A stretch of 64,000 nucleotides of DNA from Casuarius casuarius (lineage: Eukaryota > Chordata > Aves > Casuariiformes > Casuariidae). Made by a program: the position numbers and the translations under genes. Within the stretch, counting starts at the first letter, position 1, and each line of letters starts with the position of its first letter. The stretch is taken from contig PTFA01000005.1 in assembly GCA_003342895.1 (NCBI GenBank), forward strand, positions 2,911,988 through 2,975,987, in the 5' to 3' direction. The notes beneath the pieces were generated by a model that saw only the letters and a list, made by a program, of their open reading frames with translations, was not told the origin of the DNA and searched no databases. Positions 1 through 12,500 of the stretch are shown here, in pieces.

Positions 1-2539
1 AACATACTCCCCAAGTTTATATGGCCCACAAAGCAGCTTTGGAATAGGAGGAGAAAGTTAAAATTGGACCACAGAAAACCNTATCTTAATATGCCCAAAG
101 CCAGAATGCTTCAAGGAAAGAAATAAGAGATCAAACTAATTGGTGTTGTCTAAAAACNTAACTTGGATCTTCACAAAATCGTTTTTATATTGACATCTTG
201 CTTTATAGCTCAAAACATATGGACTGATTTCTGACAACCACAGAGGTGGAATTCTGCGTGTACTGTACATTCTTCTGGTCCCTTATATCCTCATATTTTC
301 CCTATACTTCCCTTCCTCTCTCCACCCAAAACAACTTCATTTGGAGGAAAGCTGTATTTGGCCACTAGTACAGCCCAGGCACATCAGAATGAAACAGCAT
401 CCTGTGGAGTTTTCACTTGATGAGCTGAGCTAATACAGTAAAAGGTCAAATTAGATCTTCAGGAATCTTTCCTCTGCCAGAATAAGTAAGCTAACTCTTT
501 TACTGTTAGTCTGCTGCAGCTACTGTTGCGTGCTCTATGCTGCAGTGAAAACTTAGCATACCAAGTATAACCAGCAGCAGCTATAAGACCACATATCAGA
601 AATCAAAACTGACATTTCTTTCCCGTGTCTAAGCCCCCCACAGCAGTCTAGCTGACTCACAAGCTATTCAGAGTGAAGTTTTCAAAAACAGTCAAGTTGC
701 AAAGGAGCCTCTGGAGCCTATGAGCTACTGATCTTCAGTGGGAAATAAATACCTAACCCATCTAGGCAAAGAAGAGAAGTGAAAGGCTAAACCACTTGGG
801 TGTTTCTGCAAACTGCTATGCGGTTAGCGCTCCTGAAGGGATAGGCCAAAGGATGAAGACAGTAATCAGTAAGATTTGCATAGGAAAAAAAAAAATCGCA
901 AAACCTGTCCCACCTGCAGACATTCCATCTTTAAAGAGGACTTTTTTTTTTCTGGAAACTCCTATTGCATAACTAACACCATGTGCAATCTAACCAGAAG
1001 CCTGGCAAGGAAACACTGGGATGCTCTTAAGTGCTGGAGTTCAGTCTGTGCTGCTTATCTGAGAACAGTGACTGCAGCTGTTATGATGCTGTTTGTATCC
1101 ACCTGCTGCTGAAAAGGCATCATGAACATTTGAGGTCATTAGACTCTGAAAAGCTCTTTTTAGAAGAGGATAAAATACCTGATGGAGACTGCAACTGAGG
1201 AAGAGGATACATATAACTATACTCTGGCAAAATGACTGGAGTGACTTCGTTATAAGGATACTGTAAAAGTATTACTTGAGATTTCATTTGGACTTTGGAC
1301 TGACTGAGCACATGCTAAAGAAATCCAAGAGCCTGAGTCGTGAAATGGAGTCCGGCCCCTCCATGCTGCTCATCTATCCAGTTTTCAGCTCTCTGTTCCC
1401 ACCCCAGCCGTGCTGGCTGCTTCCTTCTGTTAAAAAGTAAGTGCTAGAAGAGGTACAACCAACTTCTGCTTCAGACTTAAAGTAGGACTGTGCATGTGGT
1501 TCATCTCATTATGAAAGAAGTACAAATCATCAAGTGTTAATAAGAATCAATGCAAAGCAGTTTGGTGACCCAGAAAGAGCTGTTCAGCACGACTAAGACA
1601 AACCATCACAGTTTTAACATCGTTTATTTTTAACATGTGTGAATTTATCAGCTCATTTTCTTCTACTAAGCAGTAAAGGGTGTTTTCATTTTAAAAGGAA
1701 AGACTGCAAACGCAGGCAATTAGCTCCCCTTTGAGAATCTCCTACTGGCTGGGAGAGAAGCAAGGAGGAATTTTTCCCAGAGGCTCTGGAAGTCAATCCC
1801 ACCTACTTTCAGGAGCAGCTGGATGCTGCGTGCCTGTAGATGTGTTTGAAAATCCCATGACTTGTTTCTGATTCACTACCGCAGACTGCAAATTTCAAGC
1901 AACCTGGAATTTATTGGGGGGTAGGAAGGGGCAAAAGAGCTTGGTGCTCACTGATGCCCCATGCTGTAGAGAGCATGCAATCTTCTCTGCCCGTTTAAGA
2001 AAACTGTAAACTACACAGCAAATCTGGCTACGCGCACTGAGGAGGGGGTTTCCGCAGCGCATCCCTGCACGTGGCAGAAACAGTCTCACCTTTAAAAGCA
2101 AGCACACAGGAGCAGCAGGGTTTGCTGAGGAACCGCCAAACCTCCTGAGGCTTTGCCTTGCGTTAGGGTAAACTGACGTCTCCACAGCTGTCAACCAGCA
2201 CTGGATTAAAATCAAAAAGGAAAAATATAGCACTGCAGTCAGGATGTGTTACAGTATGCTACTTAGCCTCCAATGCAAATGCAAAGCTCTTGAAGTCCTG
2301 GGCCCAATTCAGGACACTTGGCCTCCTCCTCTCCCCACCCACATGGGGATGGCAGCAGGGGCCTTGCCTTCAGCCCAGCTCAAAGGCATGTGCTATACAC
2401 ACACAGGTTGAGGGACAGCTTCCTGTGCCAACGGCCTACAAAACTACCATGCCGGGGCACAGCTCTAAAGTTTTTTGCACTTGTAATGATTATGGAATAA
2501 TCTGGGCCCAAAAGACAGCCACTGCACAGAAAGCGAGCT
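1..2539. other. Non-coding sequence left of the CpG island
   Basis: The sequence is AT-balanced with no recognisable exon. If the island drives a minus-strand gene, this is the beginning of its first intron. I looked for the first coding exon of SINHCAF on the minus strand and did not find it. Two ambiguous bases are present (about 81 and 158). Confidence 0.6.
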
Positions 2540-3335
2540 GACAGGCGGGGAGAAGACCACCCGCAGGATGAACTGGGGCTATTCCCGCCAGGAGACACCG
2601 GCCCGCGGGGCTGGGGGAGCCACAGAGCAGGCGGGATTCAGCCCTGCGCCAACGCGCAGCGCGGTAAACAACAGGTTTGGCAGGTCCCTTTAAATCCCTT
2701 CAGCTACACATCCGGAGAGGGGTGTAAAAACAAAGAGAAAGAAAAAAAAGAGACGGCAATTTTTAACCTCACGAAAGCGAGAGATTTGAAAGGAAGCACT
2801 TCCCTGGCTGAAAGCAGCAAGTAAATTAATAATAAGAGGCAGTAATAACCGAAGACGCCCGGAAAAGCACAGCGTGCGCGGCCCGCGGGAGCGGCGCGGC
2901 CGGAGGCGGCGGCCGGTTTTCCGCCGAGCACCGCGTGGCGCGGGGGCAGCGCGGCCGCCCGGGGCCCCTCTCCGCGCTGCGCGGCCGCGAACAAAGACCC
3001 CCGCCGGCCCCGGGCCCGCGACCTACTTACTCTTCCGCCGACCAGGTGGCCCGGGAGCTGCAGGAGCAGCCGCCGGCGGGCGGCACGAACCGCCCCCCCC
3101 CAGCACCCCGAGCGGCGAAACATGCAACTTCCAGAAAGCCCAACTAAGTAAATATTATAAAAAAACTAGAAGGAGGAGCGGAGCGCGTCGAAAGCCCCGG
3201 GGCGCGGAGGTGCGCTCCGCCGGGGCGGCTCCGGCCCGGCCGCATGGGGCCCGGCGCCCCCGCCGACGGCAGCGGCGAGGGGGCTGCGGCGGCCCCCGGT
3301 GCCCCCCGCCCCGCTGCCTCCTCATGGCTTTGCCC

Positions 3336-3359
3336 TGACGTAATTCAAACATGGCAACG
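3336..3359. promoter_or_regulatory. CRE-like site next to an RFX-type half site
   Basis: TGACGTAA at 3336-3343 (TTACGTCA on the minus strand) is a CREB/ATF-type site. About ten bases later CATGGCAAC is the reverse complement of the RFX half site GTTGCCATG. It also contains ATGGC, the YY1 core. Close pairing of CRE and X-box elements is known from regulated promoters. Confidence 0.4.
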
Positions 3360-3597
3360 CTCCCGCTACGGAGGGCAAAAAAGGGGTGATTTCCACCCCC
3401 CCACCCCACCAGGAGCGCCGCCGCAAGCCCCCGAGGCCGCGGAGCGTGGCCGGGGCTTTCCTCCGTGCGCGCCGCAGACGCGCAAACACGCCTTCCTCCT
3501 CCTCCTCCTCTTCCTCCACGCACGCAGCGTGCGCGCATCCAAAGTTTCACCACCCCTCCGAAGTCCTCCCAAACCCGCAGCCAGCCTCTAAACCCCC

Positions 3598-3712
3598 NNN
3601 NNNNNNNNNNNNNNNNNNNNNNNNNNNNNNNNNNNNNNNNNNNNNNNNNNNNNNNNNNNNNNNNNNNNNNNNNNNNNNNNNNNNNNNNNNNNNNNNNNNN
3701 NNNNNNNNNNNN
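3598..3712. other. Assembly gap (115 N)
   Basis: A run of N lies inside the CpG island, flanked on both sides by C-runs (CCCCC). This is typical of sequence lost because of extreme GC content. Its true length is unknown, and any reading frame across it has no meaning. Confidence 0.99.
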
Positions 3713-4632
3713 CCCCCTCCCCTCCCCGCCCCGTCCCCTCCCGCGCGCGGCCGGGCGCACACGCGGAGCCGGCAGCACATGGGCGCCCTTTGTTTTCCCC
3801 TCCGCCCGCGCGCGGCGCCCGGGAGCCCCCGCGCAGCGACCCCGCAGCCCCCGGCTCGCTCCGCCGCTCCCGGGCGGCGCGGACACGGCGCGGAGCAGCA
3901 CCGAGTTGCTGCGCGCCCGCCAACGCGGGTCGTGCCACCGCGCACGCACGTTTCCCCCCGTGGCGGCGCAGGCTGAGCCCCGACCGCTCTAAAAATAGTA
4001 ATAATAAATATATATATATAAAAAAAAAAGCCAGCAAGGGTCTCCTCTCCCCCCCGCGGAAGGGGGCCGCCGCGGTGCCCCCTCCACTCCGCCGCCGAGC
4101 GAGCATCAACTTGTGCGCGCCGGCGCTACAGGTGTGCGGGCGCTGCGCCGCACCTGCGCCGCCCCCGCGGCCCCGCGCAGCGCCCGCGTTCAGCCGCCCG
4201 CAGCCAGGCTGCGCTTCCACCCGGGGGTTTAACGTTTCCATCTCACTTCGCAGTTGGGAGGGGGGGGGAGGGAAGGGAAGCAGAGTTGGTGAGATAGGTC
4301 TGCAACAATGCGGGGGGCGTTTCGCGACCGGAGCGCCTGCTTTAAACTCCACTAGTTAAAAAAAGAAAAAAGAGGAAAAAAACCACCGCGCGCAGGAGCC
4401 ATGCGCGTCAAACTGTTTCGGGCGGTAAAGTGCTTTCGCTGCAGCAGAACTAAGGACAGCCTCCAGGATTAACTTGTATCGAGCACAAACCACCGACTGT
4501 TGCAAAAAAGAGAAAAAAAAGAGAAAAAAAAAGATAAAGAAAGAAAAAGAAAGAAATCCAAACCCGAGTCTCCCGCTCCTCCTCGCCCGTACTTTCCTGC
4601 CCTCTCCTCCTGCAGCAGCCGAGCTCACTCAC

Positions 4633-4780
4633 CTCAGCCTCAGCTCAGCTCCGCGTGCACCCGCCGGCAGACCGCGCCGTGCCGTGAGCGCCGGCCGTGC
4701 CGTGCCCCGCTCTGCGCAGCCGCCCCGTTGCCTGCATGCAACCGCCGGGCCCGCCCGCGCGCCCCCTCCCCTCCCCGTGG
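4633..4780 (-). other. Predicted non-coding first exon ending at a consensus donor
   Basis: The minus strand reads GCTGAG then GTGAGTGAG, a textbook donor, with the exon's last base at 4633. The exon start is not determined. I placed it just downstream of the NRF1-like site at 4795-4806, which would then be core promoter. An alternative exon end on the same strand is GAAGA then GTAAGT, with the last exonic base at 3031. Confidence 0.35.
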
Positions 4781-4794
4781 CGCCCGCCCCCCTC

Positions 4795-4806
4795 TGCGCA
4801 CGCGCC
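4795..4806 (+). promoter_or_regulatory. NRF1-like site
   Basis: TGCGCACGCGCC matches the NRF1 palindrome (YGCGCAYGCGCR) at 11 of 12 positions. NRF1 sites typically lie close to start sites of CpG-island promoters. This one lies about 160 bases upstream of the predicted donor at 4633. Confidence 0.5.
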
Positions 4807-4862
4807 GTTCCCACGGCCCCCATTCTGCTCAATCGAGCCCTTACGTTCGCGCGCCCCATTGT

Positions 4863-4872
4863 CCTTTTAAGG
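4863..4872. promoter_or_regulatory. CArG box (SRF-type site)
   Basis: CCTTTTAAGG is a perfect CC(A/T)6GG box, the binding consensus of serum response factor. It is an isolated AT-rich core inside a GC-rich island, upstream of the predicted minus-strand first exon. Such a match is unlikely to arise from the local base composition. Confidence 0.45.
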
Positions 4873-5270
4873 GAGAAAGGCCGCGCGGGAAGCCGGGGAG
4901 GGGGAGGGGGGGGCGTTGCCTATTGTGACGACGGGGATGACTTCACGCAAACAGCCCGGCCCGGGCGGAGGGGGCGGGGCCGCGCGCGCCGCACGACAGC
5001 GAGGGGCGCCGCGGCCGGTCCCGCGCGTCCCGCGCAGCCTCACGCGCGCGCGTGGCGCCGCCGGCGCGGCCCGGGCACCTGCCCCCCACACCCCCCTCCC
5101 GGTGCGGGGCACGGGCGGGCTGGCGCCCTGCGTCCCTTCCTCCCTCCCTTCCTCCGTGAGCGTTTTTCAACCTGCAAAAACAAACAAAACAAAACAAGCC
5201 GCAGAAGGGGAAATCACGGCTGCCAGGTCGCTAAGCAGTGCGCAGCGAGTCCCTGTCCTTTTCTAAAACA

Positions 5271-8200
5271 CTGGCGCTGTTTGCCAGCAAGCAAACAAAA
5301 CTCGCAGCTATCGCTCCTAGCCTCAGGTTTTGCAAAATGCACCTAGGTTTTTCTCTCCCAGGCTCCGTCCACACCAGTGATAAAACTCGGTGAATTCACT
5401 GGGTCAGGGTCACGTCTTCTGGGCGTAAGAGGAGGGAAGATTTCCCCCCCCTTTTTTTTTTTTGCCCCCCCCCCCCCGTAGGATTTGTTTAAACGCGCGC
5501 GTGGCTCACGTAGTTCTCCGTGGCATGTCAGAATGAGTGGTTTAAAAATTCACATCATTGCAGCCTTTCGTTCATAGTCTTTGTGCAATTTGGGAAGAGC
5601 TGCCTCACTGCGCATCTGGTGAATTATGTTGAAATAGAGTTCCTTTAAAAACTAACTACGTCAGGAAGATTAATGTGATATATAAGGTAACACTTAGACA
5701 GTTATTACTTAGCACCATTACGGCATATAACTAGGATAAAACCACAAGCTACTCCCCTTCGGGCTTACGTTCAAACCAAGCCCTAATGCTGAACACCTTT
5801 CTAGCTAGGTCAGTGCGAAAGTTTCCCACAGAATCTGCGGCAGCTCAGGCACAGGGCACAATTTTTTGTTTAATACTAAAAGACAAAAATAATGGGGATG
5901 AGTAATTTAAAAAAAATGATTTTAACTTGATGGTGACCTTTCTGATCTAGTTTAGGCACGGATTTAGCAAACCGCCTAGAACACTTGCCGAAAATCTCTT
6001 GCTGCTGGTGGCAGCCCTGGCTAACCTGGGAGGTTTTCAACGAGAGCGGGACTGGCCACTTCTCTTTATGTTCGTCTGAGCACCTAACATCAGCTCTATT
6101 TGCTTGCAAATCCTGGGTAATGCCATGCCATTTCCTTCCTCAGTGCTACAAAAATAAGTCAATTTGGGCACAAAGCCTAGGAGGCCTTCTGCCTGAGGAG
6201 GTAANTTTTTTGAATGATCACAGTGTGGCTTCCTTGTTGCCTGCACTTAGTTCCAGACACAGCTAAACCAAATCACTTTAGACTTTTGAGACACAAATGT
6301 AACTGATGCTGAATGATTTCCCTAAATGTATATATTTTTAATTTTACTGGGTTTAACTAATCTAGGGAACTCTACCAGCTCTTTCAGCAACTCTTGTAAT
6401 ATCTACAAGTGTGATCCACCAAGAATAAACTGGGTTATTTAGTATCATGCTATTTGCATATAATATCTGCCCATTTTTTTCTGCTATTTTCTTTTGGGGT
6501 GTGGAAGCGATTCACCCAGATTTTTTCCAGTGCTTTCCCTTTGTTTCTTCTCTACAATTTTGAAGGCCCCTCCAGTGACTCCCCTTTTAGCCCAGCTCCT
6601 GTGCGTGTCTGTGGGGGCCGTCTAGAGCCGAAGGTGAGGGTGAAATGGTGTTTTCAAGGAGAGTCCTCATGCGTATCGAGCAACGTGCTGCCTCTCAGCA
6701 CCAAGTTGAACAAAACTTGAACAATCTCTTGGTGCCTGTCATTTGCTACCCTCCCTGACCACGCTGAACATTAGCAGAGTGACTAAAAGTAGGCTTTGAT
6801 TGCACAAAGACCAGGGCAAGGGGCGACTGCTCAAATACTTGTTTCACAGCTTCATGTCTTCACACTGCAAATCTCCTACAAATCCCAAAGTGCAGTGGGG
6901 GACGTAGGCTTCTAACTTACGATTTGAGTTTCTCAGCACGGTACTGCTCTGGCCTGTGACGGCTTGGCCGTTCCTGCCCTCTCAAAGCAGAACAGTTCCT
7001 CTCCACCAAAGTCCAAAGAGGAATGCATAAATGAAAACATGGGCCAAAAATCTTCACTTCTGAAATGTCTCAAGTTTCCTTGAAGCATTTGCTGAGGACA
7101 TTGCAGGGCTACTTTATTACTTGACAGTGGTTTGAGTTTTCAGTGTTGGCTGGTGGCCAGCTTGCAAATAAATAAAAGGAATTTAATTAGTTAATGAGCT
7201 TCCACCGAGGTTTCTCGAGCCCCTTCCCCTTGAGCAAGCCACTTGTGCTCCCCACAACACCAGAGGGACACCCTGTCTGTCCTCACTGCTTGGAAAGAGG
7301 GTGATTAAAAATTGCCCCAAACTTGAAAGCACCCAAAGGAGTTTAATTTGAAAAATGCAGACATCTGAAATAGTACCTGCTCCTGTTTTTTTAAGGGTGC
7401 CAGCGTTATAGATACAGCATTAGCTGTAATATTGTTTTAAAAAATTAAGCATATTTGCACTCTGAGCTTGGTGCAAAGGAGGAATATGTGACTCCACAGA
7501 GATCCCAGGTGACCTGGAATATAAGCCTTAGGCCAGAGGATTTGCTCTCATCTAGGACAGTACTTAAAAATGTTTACCATTAAGTATGCATGTGGTCCCT
7601 GGAAAGCTAATGGGACTGTTGCTGTTCTCTAGTTAAACTTGTACCTTTTCTGGATGGGATCTTACTTGCTTTAGCTGGGAAGCTAATATATCCCAAAGTT
7701 GTAATAATAAAGCTAACCCCAGAGTTTTTTTTTCAATACAAAATATACATATGTCATGAATACTGGGACAGAGGAGCTAACACAGACAAAAAGTAAGACA
7801 CTTGTCAGCTAAGGCATCTGATCCTGTTGTGTTATTTTTCAATATTAATGAATAAATAAACATGAATAGGCTACTTGTTGCTAGGTGGAAAGCAGCTGTC
7901 AGAACCAAACACAGGCATCTGTTGCTGCTTCAAGATTTCACTGCAAATTGCTTTTTACAACTTGAGTCATTTTAAAATTTGCTGTATTGGCTAAATGCCT
8001 GTTTAAAGAATTTTGAAAAATTACGAGGAGTTCATTCAGGAACAAAAGTGTTGGCTAACCTACAATTCTGAATGAGATTTGCCAAGGGGTAAAATTTAAG
8101 AGGGAGATATCAACAGATCAGCTCTGCAGTGCTCACTTGCAACAGTTATCTGCATGAGTAACAGCATATTAGGTTTTCAAAGATACAAAACTTCATAGGT

Positions 8201-9540
8201 AGTTCATAGATAGTTTAAAGCAAACAGGATAATAAAGGAATGTGATCTTTTTCTCCGTTATGCTTTAGGCAGTGATAGCAAAGCTTGATGGTAATGGAAG
8301 TAGGTACTCATGCTGCCAGAGTGAAGTACTCAGTGGAGCACCTAAGTTCTGCAGGACCCCTGAACTGATTCACTCCTATGGACAAGGCAGTGCATTTGCA
8401 GTTCATCCTAAAGAAGAAAGCCCTGATGGTTTAATAGAGACTGATAACCTTGAAGAATTTTTTAATTGATATTTAGAATTCTTTAACAGGAACATAATTC
8501 TATTAAATTCTTAAAGATTGCTCAATTTCTTTAGCAAAAAAGATCAATTCCTATTACTGTTCGAAAATCTTTAGTGCAGCTTCTCACAAGCACTACTCAT
8601 TTCTTTGCAACGCTATTGCTTTCATCCCTATTAAAGCCAATAAGGCTCTTCTATGAGGATTTATATTAAGGCGATTTGAAGACACCATTAAGAAGATCAG
8701 CCCGCTCTGCCTGCCAGGCTCTTTCCTGTCAAGGAAGTTATCCCCTCTTATCCTGTCATTTGAGGAAGTAGTTCTGAAAATGGAGACCAAATAATTGCAA
8801 ACCCAAAGGAGATCTCTCCTCTGAACTGGGAGACCAGTCTTTCCCAGCCATATGGGGATAACTTCAAGATTTTACAGTGACAGTTTCAGAGTAATCTCTA
8901 AGGAAGAGGAAGTTGTGAACTGCTTTGGATGGTGTTGTATAGGCCTGGGCTCAAGTGGGATCATTTAAGGGAAAGAACTGGGTCTTTGCAGCTTCCTAAG
9001 CAACCTAAGCTTCCTGATCAAGAGCATCTCCTTAACTCTGTTTGCTGCTGCATAGCCCTGAAGTCAGATGTAGCTGGGTGGGAAAAGAGAAAAGCAAGGC
9101 TAGCCAGTGAGAAGAGCATCCATGGTGGCTAGGAAGCAATGCTACAACATGATAGCCTTTTTCCCTTGACCTCTTTCTCCACATGCTAGCTTGGAAATCA
9201 AACAGATAAATGGGGTGCCTGGGAGTAGAAACACCTAGGGAAGCTAATGGATTTTTGCTGTGTGTCAAGGATAACACCGTACCCTGATGCCTGAAATCCT
9301 CTGCTAGAGAATAGCCAGGATGGTTTGTGTGGGGGGCAGCAGGATCCGTTAGGGCAGCTGGCACGAGGAGCTTCTCGCAGGTGTAAACATTCCACTCTTG
9401 CACCCAGAACTCCACTAGATAAACAGAAGCAGCCTGATGCATCACCTGTCCAGGTTAAAGTCTTCACCCATCACCAGCCCTTCTCTGGAGATTTTGTAGC
9501 CTGTAGGTCTGTTCTCCGTGACACTTCTTTCTAACTCCAG
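5271..9540. other. Intergenic sequence, no gene seen
   Basis: The sequence becomes AT-rich right of the island. A homopolymer cluster lies at 5444-5477. Near 7165-7197 there is an AT-rich stretch with several TAAT cores (AATTTAATTAGTTAATGAGC) of the kind bound by homeodomain proteins. No splice-linked coding block or RNA gene was recognised. Confidence 0.6.
5444..5477 (+). repeat. C8-T12-G-C13 homopolymer cluster
   Basis: Eight C, twelve T, one G and thirteen C lie immediately right of the CpG island. It is a pure pyrimidine tract apart from one base. The run lengths are uncertain in draft sequence. Confidence 0.9.
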
Positions 9541-12500
9541 TATTTGGAGACAGGACAAAGGTCAATAAGGCCCATTTTCAGGAAAAAAAAAAAAAGAGAG
9601 ATTCTCAAGTCAGGGAGGATCTGGCTGAAGAATAAGATCAGCCTAACACAGAGATAGCCCTAGGATAGGCAGAAGGCTCAAGACCTTATTGCTAAGCTGC
9701 CAGTGAGGCATACAGTACTTGCAAGTCACCTGGTGTGGAAGAAGAGCTGTGGGCAGCCTTGACTGACCAGGGTAAGGAGGCAGGTGGGAAAAGATGGACC
9801 CTGGAGGAAATCTGCAGTACCAGGAATCCCAGATCACTGTCTTTGATCAAGCAGCCAAGAAAAAAGTGGAAATCTACCACCGAGATCTGGAGGGAGGAGC
9901 TGAAGGCAAAAATCCTCGCGAGAGTAAGAGGGAATGGAGTTGGCTAACAAAGCCACCACATTACACAGATAATTTCAGATAGCTTAACTGGATTGAATCA
10001 GTTAATTGAACTGCAACAAATCAACCAAACTTGACATTTAACTTCCTCCAAAAACCAAGCCAGGGCAGATAGAAGAAAAGGGCATGCAGGGAGAAGGTAG
10101 TGGGAAGGTTGTAGGATCCATCCTCCTCCTCAGGACAGAGGCGTCCTGTTCTGAAAATGAAATGAAGATAAGGAAAGGTGAAAGATTTTTCTAGGTGGGG
10201 GAGTATCACTCACAAAAGCATGTAGAGAGAGGGAGGACAGAAGCAGGCTCAGTTAAGCAGGTGTGGGAAGCTTCAGGCAAAATCTGAGCAGATGCTGATC
10301 ACAGAAAATGCCAAAGGCAAGCTGGGTGCCATAAAGGGTGTTCATGGTCAGGAACTAGCTCTACAGGGAGGGTGAAAGAGACTTGTATAAACCTAACCAG
10401 CACATGTCTGACCTTAGTGACTTCCCGCCAGACTGCCTGCCTACTCATGTTGCAAATTATGGCATGCCAAGAAGTCAAGGGACCCAGACATTGCCTCCAG
10501 TCCACAAGTGGCAGTGCCTCAGGCACATAGCTAGTGGGCAGCGTGAGGTCTGTGCTATATAGGCACAGGGTGGTTTGATACACTTTATGGGGTCAGCAGG
10601 AAAGTTCTTCTGCCTTTGCTGACCCCATGACGTAGAGACCACTCATGACGTAGAGCTAGCACCAGTGCTGGATAGATGCAGGAGGGCTGCAGGGTACAGG
10701 CCCTGCAAGGCTGGAGGAGGTATTTTGTAACTTTACGAAGATGTACGAAGCCTCCCAGAAGGAAGAGGGCTGACAGCAATAGTTTGTGAAGCAGGAGGGT
10801 TTGGGACATCCAGGCCATGTATTCATCAGGCCCCAAATAAATGTCTTTAGAGAGTGGATGGGGCAGGGCTGGGCTTCTCCCACCACTGGCCTGGACTGGA
10901 GTGACTGGGCTGATCTGGGAGGTGTTAAGGCTGACGTGGGAGTAAACATACTCCAGCTGGGAGTGAGCCAGCCTGAACAGGTCTGGGGCCAGTCAAGCAG
11001 CAGTGCCCCGAAGTACGTAGGATTTGGGGGATGCCCAGGCCTAGACTCGCAGGGGATGGCTGGGAAATGCAGAAGGCCAGTGAGCACATGTGGGGTGTCT
11101 CCTTGCATAGCGGGGTCCCCAAGTGAGCTCCTACCCCTTTCACGTGCTCAAGGGGCTCCTGGGGAAGCTGAACAAGAGCAATCTGCAGGGCCATGCCAGG
11201 CTGTGGGGAGGTGCCCTGGGCTGGCATTGCCCTTCAGCCACGGCAGTCTTTGAAAAACAGCTAAACAAAATGATTGCTATTTACAGAGGAGCGAGCTGGC
11301 TGGTCAGAAACACTTCAAAAACTGGCCTTTCTAAAACCAGCTAGCGGTGTGGTTTCCGAGATGGTATTCTGGGTGTGCTGTCAAAACAAATCTCTATCCA
11401 TAGCTGAGCTGAACTGACTGACTTTTCTTGTCAGGACAATATCTCTTAGCAGTGGCTAAACTAGTCCTAATGCAAGGCTTCAAAAAACCAAAGCCATATT
11501 TACTGGTTGATTTTCATTATCTGAAAGATGGAGGTTGGACAACTGGATAGCTACAGAAGTGACCTCTCGAGCTGGTCCCTCTTTGCCCTTGGAAGCTGGG
11601 CTTGAGTACTCACACGCAGTGTTGAACAGCTATTGGGAAACCATGACCATCCAACTCATGCTATGTAATACAAACAAAACTTTGGGAAAGGGTTAAAAAA
11701 ACCCTCCTGCTTAGGCCAATTGCTAACTGTTCAATGGAGAGCAGACCAGCTCAGGGTTTCATGCCCCCTTCTCTTTGGTATCTGGCACCAGCCACCATCC
11801 CAGCCAAATACAAGGTTGCTGGTATGGCTGGCCTGGCATTTCCTCTTCTTCCAGAGCCTAAAGTTGCTCCAAAACAAAAGGGCCAACACTTTCATTTGGA
11901 CACACAAAGCAGGTGGGAGCAGCGGCTTGATTGCGACCCTCGCACATGGATGTGTTGGTGCCCGGCTAGCAGAGATGGCTGCGCACTGCAAAGGTCCATC
12001 TCTGCCCCAGCCGTACAGGCGTACAAGTGTGCAAGTGCATTGCACTAGAGTAGTGGCACCAAGTTTAACCTCTTATGAAACATATCCTGCTGCAAATTGG
12101 AATTAGTAGCCATTCATAGGAGGCCTGCAAAACAGGAGGGGTTTTGTGTGTGCCATTCTTTAAGGCAGCAGCAGCCCTTTAAAACCTCTTTTATACGGTG
12201 TGGTAAACAGGCTCTCAGCATGCTCCTTACTCTGTGTCAGCACATAGATGCAGACTGAGGTGCTGAAAACAGCATTTTGTGGGTGTACTAGGAGACCTGA
12301 GGGACAGATCCTAATTGCTAAAATCTACAGTCCAGTTCAAATCAGTGGCACCTTTCTATCTATCCCTGAATAGATCAGGATTGATCCTGATCTGGCTAGG
12401 GATAGAGCCAGGCCTGCTGGCCCAGGTACAGCAGGCCAGAGGGCCAGCTTCATGGGGACTGGCTCCGAATTGGTTCCACGCGGTAGTCCACTTTCCTTTG

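Larger units (their letters stand above)
2540..5270. promoter_or_regulatory. CpG island promoter, probably of the gene to the left (SINHCAF by synteny)
   Basis: About 2.7 kb is very GC-rich and dense in CpG, with abrupt AT-rich flanks. It contains NRF1-, CRE-, RFX- and CArG-like sites and many GC boxes, and is broken by a 115-base N gap. Long open frames inside it have low-complexity Arg/Ala/Pro/Gly composition on all strands and look like products of base composition. A canonical minus-strand donor at 4627-4632 suggests a non-coding first exon of a minus-strand gene. In human, the neighbour downstream of DENND5B on the same strand is SINHCAF, so I infer its promoter. No SINHCAF coding exon is present in the window. 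A divergent plus-strand RNA is possible but not shown. Confidence 0.75.

Noticed and set aside
3155..4352. Long open frames of 190-290 codons across the promoter island
   Set aside because: They run through GC-rich low-complexity DNA and some cross the N gap. Overlapping frames are open on both strands, so base composition explains them.
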